Positions 46,633 through 58,193 of a DNA stretch of 64,000 nt are shown in pieces. The notes under the pieces were generated by a model. It saw only the letters and a list, made by a program, of their open reading frames with translations. It had not been told where the DNA came from and did not search any database. How positions within the stretch are numbered: the first letter of the stretch is position 1; every line of letters begins with the position of its first letter. The position numbers were made by a program, and so were the translations under genes. The stretch is from Antrodiella citrinella (Eukaryota; Basidiomycota; Agaricomycetes; Polyporales; Steccherinaceae): the NCBI GenBank assembly GCA_004802725.1, contig SGPM01000103.1, positions 1-64,000 on the forward strand, in the 5' to 3' direction.

Positions 46633-47825
46633 TCACTTGCGACCGCGTACGCCTATGCGAGTAGGACGGTCAGGCTCTGTCTCTTCAGTGCTTGTCTGTT
46701 GCACGTTCACTAATTCAGCCACATATTCTTGCAAGAGCATGCCTAATACAATGATGAATATATTTCAGTTTCAGGAAGTATGGTGTGACGTCTTACCGAT
46801 GGCCATCAGCGCAGAGCCGTCAAAAATTTTGTACATGTCCTGGTCGGCATAGTTCTCCTTCCACTCGTCCACAGAACCGTCTTCAGAGTCTGAGTCTTGG
46901 GAGGACAAACCATCGCCGCCACCTTTGGTACTTTGCTTCTCGCCGAACAAATCGACGCTACTGCTTTCCAACTGTTGGCTCTGTTCTTCGTCTAGATCTT
47001 CTTCCATCTCACCCAGAGAGCCGGTGTCGCCTGGAGAACCATCTTCCTCCTCACTTGAGTTGTCAATGCTATCGCCTCGTATAGATCCGGATACCGAGGC
47101 GTTGCTAAGACTAAGCTTGAGTCGACGCCGACGTCGTTTCTCTTTCCGAATTTCGCGAGTGACGTCTTCGAGCTGACCCATTTCATGGTAGTATCTGCTT
47201 GCCATAGCATGAATATTCTTCAATAGATCCTACAAAAGCTTCTAAGGCATTGAACAGATGCAGACGCGTCAAATGTACTCACCGACGATGGGTTAGGCAA
47301 AGCATTCGCGGAGGTCAAATCCTTGGATAAGACCGGGGCATCAGAGTCCACAAAATGTAGGGACGGTGCACTTCCAGCTGGTGACAGGAAAGTCAAGTCC
47401 TCTTGAAACCGTTGTCGTTTCGCCTTCTTTCCCAACGGAGAACTCTTCTGAATGTTGGACTCATCCTGAGCTTCGTCCTCTTGTTCATCTGCTTTACGTT
47501 TGCCTTTATCCACGATGCCCTGTGTCACTTCTTCTACTCCGGTCAAATCGAAGACCTCTCCTCCTGTCTCGTCGTCAAGCTCATCGTTGGCAGCTTCGCG
47601 ATGCCGTTTGATCGTAGCAGAACCTCCGGCATCCTGAGCGACCCAGTTTCCTCGTCTGTCCTTCAGCGTCCGTTTGTCCTTTCGTTTCCCCGTGCTTTTG
47701 CCATCGACCGGAATACGACTCCCATCTGGGTGAACGCGAAGTGCGGCAACGTCGTGAACAGTAGTATAGCGTCGAGCTGCCATGGAGTGAGTCGGAGTCG
47801 TAGCTGTTTGGATAGTTGTGGACAT
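46633..47825 (-). CDS. Unknown acidic/basic, probably nuclear protein
   Basis: Three exons on the minus strand (47825-47283, 47229-46797, 46742-46633) encode 361 residues. The N-terminal third (VHDVAALRVHPDGSRIP) may be structured. The middle has runs such as KGKRKADEQEDEA, a helical stretch (DLLKNIHAMASRYYHEMGQL) followed by a very basic KEKRRRRRLKLS, and then a long Ser/Glu/Asp-rich region. The C-terminal segment FDGSALMAIGMLLQEYVAELV looks like a conserved helix. The composition and KR-rich signals suggest a nuclear or nucleolar protein, but I do not recognise the family and assign no function. Its start is 234 bp from the divergent Boi-type gene. Confidence 0.75.
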
Positions 47826-48059
47826 GAAATTGTATTATTGGCGTGTAGCTTAGAATAATACATAAACGTTCGCTAATGCGAAATTGATGGGATAATAATA
47901 TCCGCCAACCCCTTTGCATCCGCCTTCCCACTGGACTTCCTCCGAATCTCATTGTTCCTTTTCCCAATCTCTCATGAACCCTCGTATTCACGCTTAGAGC
48001 ACTCCTGAAGCTCCAGATATCTCTCTATTTTGATTTCACCAGGAAGGATAGCAGCACTC

Positions 48060-51000
48060 ATGCCGGATTTCGTCTGGGCGTTGCATGACTTCGTCCCCGA
48101 GAACCCTGACGAGATCCCGTTCAAGGTTGGGGAGAAGATAGAGATACTTGAGAGGGACGACTTGTACCAGGATGGTTGGTGGCAGGTGAGTGCTCTTTAC
48201 CTCGATGAAGTCGGGAGGTTTGCCATAAATTTCGCTCCGCTGCGGAACGGGACAGCATGCGCTTGCATCGTTCCCAACGGCCGTCCTGTAACGTCGCGGT
48301 GTCACTGGCTTTAGCGTTCGGCTCGTCGCGAGGAGGTTATCCCGCTCAAGATGCGCTATTGTCCCCGTCATGAATAGTGTCCGCTTTTGCCATGAAAGCC
48401 TGCATGATCCTACCGGGGAACCAAGCACTTATGGTCATTAGGAACGGTGACACCCAAATGTTCCTGCTTCTATTGCGCGCCGTTGCAGCGATTGCCGCAC
48501 AGAGCCATGCATTCTGGTAAAAGGAGCAAGCGTGAACCTTGTTTTAAACATATCTCCTCTCCTCGTCGTATCATGTTGCTGAGTCCAGTATACTCATTTC
48601 TATCCAAATCTCAGGGCCGGAATCCACAAGGTGTCGCTGGGCTGTTTCCCAAGTCGTACACAGCTGAGCATCCTCCTGCTACGTCGACGCTCAGCTTTCC
48701 CGCTACCCCCGTCTCTTCACCTACTGCGGATACGCAGACCAATGATCAAGCACAAGCACCACCGATCATTTCTCTCACAAGTGTTGTGGAAGAAGCCGAA
48801 GTGAGCCCAGGAGACGAGCGTGAGCGCACACTCAGCCAGGGCGAGCAGGTTATGAAAGCCACCATTTCCGACGTGCAGAAAGCCATCGAGCAGTTGGGGC
48901 GGAGCGATCGGGACGGTGCACAGAGTTTCAGCTTCGCAAGTTCCCATGGTGATTACACAGACCGCTCCGAGACTGAAACCGATGGTGACTCGGACGAGGA
49001 TGGACAAGTTTGGCATAAGGATGCTCGAGAGAAGTTGGCGGCGAGGGCCAAACAGGAGAACGAGGAGCGGAAAGCGAAGGAAGCGGCAGAATCCGCCCAA
49101 GCGACGTCTTCACGATCGATCGCCCCGCCAATTGAGGTGGAGATGAGCGACGAGAGCGAAGGCGAAGAAGATGAGACTCACATGCGTGTCTCTCGCAAAA
49201 GTCAACGCCATAGTGACCCATATCTTCGACACTCCCTGATACCTGAGGAAGACGAAACTGAGCAGGAAAAAGCGGCACACGTCAAGGCGGTCACCCTCCC
49301 TATGGAGTTGACGACCCAAGGTATCGCCAAACGCCCGAGTGCACCCTCTGACTCTGGCAGCGCACACATTGTCCCTTCTGAGGAATTCATCGTTCCTATA
49401 CGCGATGAATCGGATTTACCAACCGCCTCCGTCCGACAGACTTCGTTCCCCATTGAGTCTCCATCTTCTTTGGATGCCGAGCTCTCGCCTGCGATTCCAT
49501 CCATCCCATCCTCGGAAGCGACGCCGACGATGACTGCTGCACAAGTGGACATCACACCCCATCCAATTGTAACCAGCTTACCGCAGGCTCCGGAGCCTCA
49601 GCATATTGCTGCTGTCACGCCTCCTTCTGATCCTGTATCTGCACCCGCACTCGCACCTGTATCTGCACCTGCGCCTGTATTTACTCCTTCTCCTCAGGCT
49701 GCTCCCGCTCTCAAGTCGGTGCCTAGTAACATTCGAATCGGCGAGCAGCTCCCCATCACCTCTATCCCGGTGTTGCCTTCACCATCTGGGTCGTCGTTCA
49801 GTTCGAATGCACCTGTTTCGACGTTTGGCGCACCCCAATCTGCAACCCCTGCAACTACAGTAACGTCTTTTAAGACTGCGAATATTGCTTCCCCAGAGCA
49901 GCGCTCTTCCACTCCGAACGGATCCAAGAGTCCTAGTGGATCCTGCATGGAGTGGAGCGTAGAAGAAGTAGTTGACTGGCTCAGGTCTAAAGGCTTTGAC
50001 GAGGGCGTATGTTCGATTTTCATTGGTACGTTCTCCCTATATTTCGTTACTTTCAGTTTCTCATGATAGGTGCAGAGCAAGAAATCACCGGAGACGTTTT
50101 GGTGGAACTAGACCAGAATGTACTCAAGAATGAATTCGGTATCGCTGCTTTTGGCAAGCGTGCCCGCATCGTCAATGCCATCGCGGAACTGCGTCGCCCG
50201 CCCTCACTTGATTCCGGAACCCTTGCATCACAGCAGCAGCAACCCGCCTCTCGTTCTCAATCTATCAATTACTCACACTCCCACACTCCTTCTATGCAAA
50301 GTTCTACTCATCAGTCCTTCAGCAACAGTCCGCTGGGTCAAAATGGTGCCCGCTTCAGTCCGATTCTTACGCCACAATCGGTCATGTATACTTCACCCTC
50401 GGCCCCTCCATTATCAGCTGGTGTCGGTTCGTTCTTGAGCGTGGATAGTTCTCCAGGGCAGGCTGACTTCTCGAGCATGCCTGGAGACTTCAAGAACGGA
50501 TGGAGATCATCTGACCCTGGGTCTGCCCGTAATCCTGTACCAGAGGAGACTACCCCGCGCAAAGACGTCACAGGATTAGGCCTGGGCTTCCCCAATTACC
50601 CTCCCAGTCCCACTTTCAACGGTTCTCAGTCTGCAGTGAGTGATTTTCGTCCAGTAATCGTCGCATTCAAAGTGCTTATTCTACCCACAGAAGAGTCGAC
50701 CCTCTCAGCTTTCTTCGTCACGTAGCGATATCGGCCTGAAGACGTCCGAGACGCCAACTCTTGGCACCGATCATGAGGACCGCGGCGTATTAAGCGACGT
50801 ACGTCACTTCTTTTCTCTGTCTCGGTGACCGATTCGACTGACGTATTTACTATCCAACAGAGCGAAACTGCACATGTGTCTGAGAAGGTCAAGCGCCGAC
50901 GTCTCTTTGGCCGTTCAGCGGAATCTGCCTCCTTGAAAGAGAAGGCAAGTTCACTGAAGGATTCAAGCAGTCGGCATTCTCGGGATTTCAGCAACACTCC

Positions 51001-52838
51001 GATTTCTGGGCCCATTCCCTTAGGATCTGAGGACGCGGTGCCTACTAGGAGACAGAGTAAGAAGCGCAGCGGAGACGAGAGAAAGGCCTCCGACAGGCTC
51101 AGTCTCTTCGGTAGTCCGTTCAGTGGTACTCTCGGGAAGTCGAGGAAACCGCCCCCAAGGTTGTCCACGTAAGTTGCTGCATTCCTTTCCTCTAGATCAT
51201 TTGAGTTCAAGTTGTTCACCAGATCTTTGGATAGGCCGGAGCCGGAGAAGCCGGAGAAGGAGAAGTCACATACCTTAAGCACCCTTACTCGCATGCGACC
51301 GGAGAAGAAGAATTCCGGCCGACCCTCTACTTCGGATGGTACAAAGCCGAGTGAGAAGGAGAAATCGAGAGAACTCTCACCTATGCAGGATCGTCGTGAC
51401 ACTATGGGGGTCCTCAGGAAACGCACTGCTTCTTCATCCAATTCTCCCTCCCGACCTTCAGCTGCTTCGTTACAGGCCACAGGTGGCCCTGCACTTAAGC
51501 CTGGGAAGAGCATCCTTGAGCAGATCGGGGCTCCTGATCACAGTGGCTGGATGCGCAAGAAGGGTGATCGGTACAACACGTGGAAGCTTCGCTATTTCGT
51601 GTTGAAGGGTCCCCATCTCTACTGTTTGAAGAGCAACAGTACATCGGTACGTTACGCGTTACATATCTGCCTTCTCGTTAACGAAATATGTGGATGTAGG
51701 AGACGAAGATCAAGGGGTATGTCAACATCATCGGCTACAGAGTACAAGCAGACGAGAACGTCGATCCTGGTCGTTATGGATTCCAGATCGTACATGAGAA
51801 CGACAAGACCCACTCCTTCAGCCACGAGGAGCAGCTTGTCATACGCGAATGGATGAAGGCTCTCATGAAAGCCACCATCAGCAGGGATTATACCAGTGCG
51901 CTCTTCTCACTCAGTTATACTCTTTTCACGAGCTGATATCGTGTACAGGCCCCGTGGTATCATCCAGCAACATCCCCACGATCCCACTTACTGTTGCGCA
52001 GGCTATGAATCCAGCTCCGCGACCCCCGTCACCTACAGCCCGGGATGCTACACAGCGTGCACATCGTCGCGAGAACCCTAACCAGCTCTCAAGCCGAGAC
52101 GCACAAATTCTCATGAGCCTTCCGTCCAACCACAAGGCGAACAACGAGCGCACCAGACTCGACTCGTTTTTCAATCATGACTCCGGCTCTACTGGTGGCC
52201 AAGATACAACACCAAAGCGGTCTCCGAAAGCTGGTGTGCCTCCGCGGCCGTCACGAGAGTCCCGAAGAATTGAATCTACTCAGAATGATCTTGTAGGCAA
52301 ACGTTCCCAGCTTCTGATGTTCACGTCTATCTAAATTCACCCTTTTGCTTTCTCTTTCTTTTATACACACCTAAACGAACTATACCATACTTGGAATATT
52401 ACCCGTATCGACTTCTGGCAGATCACACTCGACATAGCTCTGATTGATTGGGCGAACTCCCATCTACCAGAATCGCTCCAAATGACCGATCCCGCGGGGG
52501 CTATATTCGGTGGCCTTGCGCTGCTCAGGCTCGCGGAAGACATCAAAGGTCGGGCGTCTTCGCCGCCAGTACCGGACTCTGCTTTTCCCTCGGGACCACA
52601 TGACGACAATTTGGACGGCCTCTTCCGTTTGTTCGACTTCTTGCTTGATAACGATGTCAAGATGGGGTCCGTCAGCATAAACGATATCCGACAGGCGAGA
52701 ACGGACAAAGTCGTGCAGCTTTTGCGTGCGCTGAAGTCGTGGGAGGACAAGAGGAAGACGATCGCGCAGTCTATTGGCAAGGGAACTGTTTCTGCAGGCC
52801 CGTTCATAGGTATGAGTGGACCGGTAGAGTATCATTAG
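48060..52838 (+). CDS. Boi/Pob1-type polarity scaffold: SH3-SAM-PH plus C-terminal CH-like domain
   Basis: Nine exons (48060-48185, 48615-50025, 50070-50635, 50691-50798, 50861-51168, 51223-51646, 51700-51895, 51949-52292, 52422-52838) encode 1,299 residues. An N-terminal SH3 (ALHDFVPENPDEIPF, GWWQ, GRNPQGVAGLFPKSY) is followed by a long disordered region, a SAM domain at about 487-560 (WSVEEVVDWLRSKGF), a PH domain at about 940-1045 (HSGWMRKKGDRYNTWKLRYF) and a last exon that reads as a calponin-homology domain (ALIDWANSHLP, GGLALLRLAEDIKG, DNLDGLFRLFDFLL). Yeast Boi1/2 and fission yeast Pob1 have SH3-SAM-PH and link Cdc42, formin and exocytosis at growth sites. Intron 1 is 429 nt, far longer than the others. 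Reading through the last intron would stop at 52334 and give a protein without the CH part. Confidence 0.9.
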
Positions 52839-53126
52839 TTTCGGACATGTGTATCTGATTCTTTTTCTTCCTCTTATCTACCTAAGGACAAGGTTGGGAT
52901 GACCGATAGGAAAACTTCATCATCGTTTAAGGTCGTTACATTAATTGTTTATATACTACCAATTGCTTGTACACAATGGATTCCTTCTTGCTTTTTGTTT
53001 TTCCTGCGTTTCGCGCTTCGTTGATCAAGCGCTCAAGCGGCGCGACCTTACAGAGCGCTTACTCCGTTAAAAAACCCCACCCGGCAACTTCCGGTGTAAT
53101 TCTATTCTTTCTTACTCACGATCCCT

Positions 53127-55887
53127 ATGAGCTTCGATATTACTCCAGTCGAGCGGGCACTGCTAAGCGGACAATGGACAAAAAACATTCGAGAATCATC
53201 CCAGGTTGTGTCATTGGCCAAAGACGTCGTGGAGGGTAAATTTCACGGAGTCTTGACATCGCCAAGTGCTCGCGCAATATTTTCTTTGCGCAGCGATGTC
53301 CCAGATCTTTTGGCCGGAAGCACCGAGACATGGTTCGACTTGTCACTCACTTCAGACGTAGATCCAGCCGAACAGGAGTTGATTCGGATCGTCCTTGCTA
53401 CAGCATGTCTTCGCGCCTTTCTCCAGGCCAATTGGACCGGTCCTGATCTTGACATAAACGCGCTCGACATCCTCACGATACCCCAGGAATTATCTGCGTC
53501 TATCACAGCAGAATTCCTTCATCACAAGGCCGTCGCGGAGCTTGCATATGGGGGAGAACCAGCATATCATCTCGCACGACTTCCCATCCTCCTACGATTC
53601 GCCAAAATCCTCACCGATATACCGTACAGCCATTTCCATACTGCTACCTGGTGGCGACTTCGGACATGGCTGGTGCATCAACAAGTTCTTGATGAACCTG
53701 TTGCAGTACCCCAAGATGTTTTTACGTCTGTGGAACCGTTATTGAATGGTCTTTCATCTCATCATGATCTTTCTGGGCGTCTTGCCTTGGAACAAGGTCT
53801 TCTGGAGCACTGTCTCTCACACGACAAAGCAGCTGTTGACCTCTTCGTTCGCGCGGCACGAGAGACGAAACTGGAATACGAGCTGACGGGCGCTCTAGGC
53901 AAGCGCACCAAATTCCAGCAGAAGGACGTTACGCAGTTGGTACTCCTCGCAGAGTCTCGTCGTAGGGAAGACGAAGACACGGAGGATTATAAGGTTACCG
54001 AGGTCGAGAGATTGTCTTCCAATGGATTCAGCGATCCTCAAGATGTATCGACACCGAACACATTGGTGTTGAACGATGATACCTTGCTGGAACAAACGCA
54101 ATTCACATCATCATCCGCTGGTACCAATTCTAATCTCAACCAACTAGACCCGTCTGCACAACCGGCTCTACATCCCCTAGATCAGTGCATCCTCCTCTCA
54201 CTGTGTCTCAACATCAGAAACACTTCGCCGGCAAATGGTCTGACCATCGAACAGATGAAGCCCTACGTTGCGCGCGTTATCTCCCATCCCAGAAACTGGT
54301 CTGTGCATACCATGGCACTCCTACTTCGATCTCGCCTCGAATCAGATCGTACACGGACGGTCGAGCGGGCAGTCCTGCAGCTGCAGGCACTTGTCGATCA
54401 GATGCCGACGACAGATTCTTCTGTGTCCGAGCGTTTACTGTATATCCACGACATACCTCTTCCCAGTAAATGGGCGATGGAAAGGGAGCTGGCCAAACGA
54501 TTCCTGTCTATCGGCGTTGTCAGATCTGCGCTAGATATCTTCGAGCGACTGGAGATGTGGGAAGAGGTTGTGCAGTGTTGGCAGAGTATGGAGATGCGTG
54601 ACAAGGCAGTCGTGATCGTACGCGATCTGCTGGAAGGCAAGAAGGCCGAGGCCGAGACGGTCATCTATCGCGGGAAAGCTACGACAGCGGTCCGCAGGGA
54701 GAATATGGATGCCGCTAGAGTGGCCAAACTCTGGTGCCTCCTTGGAGAGCTTGAGCCGGACCATTCGCTCTCGCACTACGAGCGAGCCTGGGAGATCTCG
54801 AAGCATACCTCTGGACGTGCGATGCGATCATTGGGTGGTTATTACTTCGCGCGGGGAGACTTTAAAAACACCATCATATGTTTGCGGCGTGCAACCACCA
54901 TCAATCCTTTACTTAGTCGGTCCTGGTTCATCCTTGGGTGTGCTTATGTCAGGGAAGAGGACTGGGACGGAGCTCGCGAAGCATTCGCGCGTTGTGTCTC
55001 GATTGACGATGAGGATGGTGAGAGCTGGAATAATCTGGCTAGCGTATACCTTCGTCTTGGGGAAGCAGGCAAGGAACTCCATGAAACGGAAGACGGAGAA
55101 ACCGAGGTTCGCCACCGCTGCTAGAACCTCTAGTCCTGTGCGCTCATGTCACATACAGGGAACTTCTGTCATTGCAGCCGATGGAGAATCGAAGTCCAGA
55201 GCGATCCCGTTCGCGAATAAGATGCTGGCGTTCCGCGCGCTGAAACAGGGGCTGAAATTCAGCTACGAGAACTGGCGTATGTGGAACAACTACATGATCG
55301 TAGCCATGGATGTCGGAGAATTGGCGGAAGCGTGTCGAGCTTTGGGCCGTGTAGTGGAAGAACGCAGCGCCAAAGACGGTGCAAACAGCGTCGACGTAGA
55401 TGTGTTGGATCGGCTGGTCAGTGCGGTGACACGCGGCTCCTTCAAGCCAGAAGCAAACAGCGCTACGACCAAGAATTCAGTCAACGAGGGCCATGGGTTG
55501 CAGAAGCGCGTATCGGACTTGTTCGACAGGATCATCTTGCCTCGTGTTTCCTCCCCTCGTATCTTCCGCGCTAGAGCAAAACTGTTATCTTGGCAGGGTC
55601 AGCTGGAGGAGGCCCTCAAAGCATACCTGGAAGCATACCGCAACGGCGTTGCCAGTTCTATTGAGAAAGGAGAGACGGACGTGGAGAAGTGGCGCGAGGG
55701 TGTTGACGAGGTTGAAGAAACCGTTGACATCTTACGCAACTTCGGGCCAAAGGTTGAGGGCTTCAAATGGAAGCTCCAAGCACGTAGCATTGCTCGGATG
55801 TTTATGGCCAAGACCAAGGACTTTGAAGACGAGCCTGAATGGTTGAGACTAGTCGCCTTACAGGAGGATGTGCGTAAGGAGGATTGA
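53127..55887 (+). CDS. EMW1: TPR protein TTC27/Emw1 homolog
   Basis: Two exons (53127-55106 and 55159-55887) encode 902 residues. The N-terminal half is alpha-helical. The C-terminal half contains TPRs (AWEISKHTSGRAMRSLGGYYFARGD, NPLLSRSWFILGCAYVREEDWDGA, DGESWNNLASVYLRLG) and the TTC27 signature AFRALKQGLKFSYENWRMWNNYMIV. Yeast Emw1 is essential for cell wall maintenance; the human counterpart TTC27 is also called essential, and the molecular role is thought to be chaperone-like. The intron lies inside the TPR array, and its donor (GAG|GTTCGC) is weaker than others. It follows the Boi-type gene by 288 bp. Confidence 0.92.
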
Positions 55888-56250
55888 AAGGTGTGGCCCT
55901 GGTGATCGGGCATAGGACATTGGGAGGAAGTGAGAGGAAGTGAGGTGAGATCGTTTGCAGTTTCACCGGTGCAAGAGTGTCAAATGTTGATGTATCTGCT
56001 ATAGAAAAGTTGGTGGACCTAAGAAGGTAGTCCTTGTATGTGTATTATTATGCAATCATGTAGGCCAATCGCGAAATGACTACGTATGATTTTGATGAGA
56101 CACTGGAAGATGGGACAGTGGTAACCGGAAGTAGTTGTAGCATAACTTGAAGAAGAAACGCAATCTGTAGCGGACGATATGTGGATGAAATCGGGAAACG
56201 TGCAGCATAGGGGCGTATATCAAGGATGTGATCTATTGAGAAGCTGGACG
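55888..56250. other. Convergent intergenic, TTC27 and DUF6593-like genes
   Basis: 363 bp between two stop codons. It should contain both 3' ends; no ORF of interest was seen. Confidence 0.5.
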
Positions 56251-56959
56251 TCACCAGCTCAGAGACTGGCCGATTCTATTCAAAATGAGGGTCGTGATGA
56301 GCTCTGTAATCATGCCCAAGGCGGGGTACTTGATAGTCAGACGAGCTTGGAATTCATCGCCAGGCGAGGCTAGTTCCCAGACAGCTAGTAGCGCTCCTTT
56401 GCTATCCACACACTGGAAACCATTCAGCCGATAAATGGCACCATGAATGCAGACATAGGATTTTATGACTGACCTCGAAACGGCTCGCACCCAATCGCCA
56501 CTTATATTCTGCGCCATTCTGGGCGGAGAAATATCTGGACCTGGATCCCCTAGTAAGCGTTGAACGGCTGTAGCAGTTGACATTTATACTAACGTGCTAG
56601 AAGTACTCTTCTGCCTCATCGAGTTGGCCATGGACTGTGACGCGCTATTGCCGTAGACAAGATAACCCTGCGTTCTTGCTGGACCGAAATAAAGGAAGGA
56701 AGACGTGGGTCCTAGAATACTCGGATGCTGCTCAGCCCATGATGTCTCACGAGCTAGCCGGAGGATCAAATTGGGATTCTCTTCAACCTAGACAAATGTG
56801 AACCGCTTGAGGTCGTCTAATGAAGAAAAAATCTTACTGTTTGTCTGAAAAATTGAACGTGAGTCCGTGAGTAGCCAAGTATCACGGGATAACGTACAAG
56901 GAGAAGGCCAGCTTGCCTTCCAAGTTTTCGAATCGCATGTTGCGAAAATCTTCTCCATA
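56251..56959 (-). CDS. DUF6593-like basidiomycete protein
   Basis: Five exons on the minus strand (56959-56898, 56844-56838, 56787-56594, 56549-56474, 56412-56251) encode 166 residues starting MEKIFANMRFENLEG. Sequence blocks LAFSL, LILRLARETSWAEQHPSI, SSFLYFGPARTQGYLVYGN, RYFSAQNGAEYKWRLG and ALLAVWELASPGDEFQARLTI match the small beta-rich proteins I associate with DUF6593, which are expanded in Agaricomycetes and have no known function. Exon 2 is only 7 nt, flanked by a CAG acceptor and a GTAAG donor, and is needed to keep the frame. Intron 3 has two in-frame acceptors 18 nt apart (26 or 44 nt introns); the 44-nt choice is adopted as the more plausible length. Confidence 0.75.
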
Positions 56960-58193
56960 TTGCAAGAGGATGTGTGTGCTAGACATGTTGACTAGTACGA
57001 CGAGAAGAAGAACGGATGGGAAGGTATGTCCAGAGTACAGTACTGGACGCCGTTCAGTATGATATACTCATTACCCGTAGATGCCAATAATATTATCCGG
57101 TCACGACCGCTACGGGCATTGAGCACTGCATTGAGCGACTCTTGTTCTCCGAATGGTATGTGTCCAACTACATCCCAACTAGTGGGACAAACCTGCCATG
57201 ACTCCATGCCACGAGGAAGACCTGAAACACATACATCTGGTCAAATCATAACCGCGCGATGACCATGGAAGTTCTTACTATTCTATTGTTTGCGTTCCAT
57301 ACATAGGGACGTCTCAGGCTACGCGACATTCCTATCTTTCAGTGAAAGATGGTTGATCTTGAGCAACATCAGCGGTGTGTAAGGTTTTCTTGTCCCAGAT
57401 GTGACGGGGAGTTAATGGCTCTGCGGGCCAGTCTCGCATTCAGTTCGCGATTACGGCGAATATTTGAACCCTGAAGATGCATGACCAACATACGTGTCCA
57501 CGTTGTCGCTGTCCAAGATGATCGACTTCAAAATGAACGAGGCAAGTGAGAGTAACGTACGACAGCAGTCCATGTGTTCTCCCGCGACGCCATTGCGCGT
57601 CACGAGAGGTCGTCGGAAGTTTACTCAACAATCAGAGATCGAGGACCTATAAGAACGTTACTTTACATATCCCATTTTAGTGTACGTCAGGAACCGAGGA
57701 AGAACGCAATGCATGGTAAGAGCACTTGCATAATGTACGTTGACAGCATACGTATTGACCATAGACTTCTGTTTTGGACCTGACATGAGCCGCATAGGAG
57801 CCAAGTCTTCACATCCGATGTTGAAGTATTGAGTGACCACTCGAACACATCGTGGAATTCATAATGCTGGAGCATGCTGTTGATATTGGCAATCGACGAC
57901 GCTATCCAACGAGCATTCATGTTTCAACCGTATTGAAGCCCTGTGAGGAATTGGACGGCTCGTAGTATGCAGGGCCGAAGCACGGACAATGTTTCCAATC
58001 GCCACCAATTAGTAAGTCTGTTCAACGTATCATTCCGGAGTCCATAATACATCGGTCTTAGCCTATTGCAGTGAACGTAACAATCTACACAACCACAATA
58101 CAATATAAGGGTCAAGACAGAATAGGAAGGACTGTAAGTGACATACCAAGTATCATAAGATATCCAAATATAAATAGCACACTCATCATGCGG
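56960..58193. other. Intergenic with short unassigned minus-strand ORFs
   Basis: About 1.2 kb. A 71-codon minus ORF (56992-57207) ends with SGRDRIILLASTGNEYIIL, faintly like the end of a DUF6593-type domain, so a broken paralog of the adjacent gene is possible. Further ORFs of 60-77 codons at 57440-58115 lack recognisable domains. I cannot support an intact gene. Confidence 0.35.

Noticed and set aside
54709..55158. In-phase ORF overlapping the end of TTC27 exon 1
   Set aside because: Only its part after 55159 is coding; the earlier part is another frame of exon 1, and the intron at 55107-55158 explains the switch.
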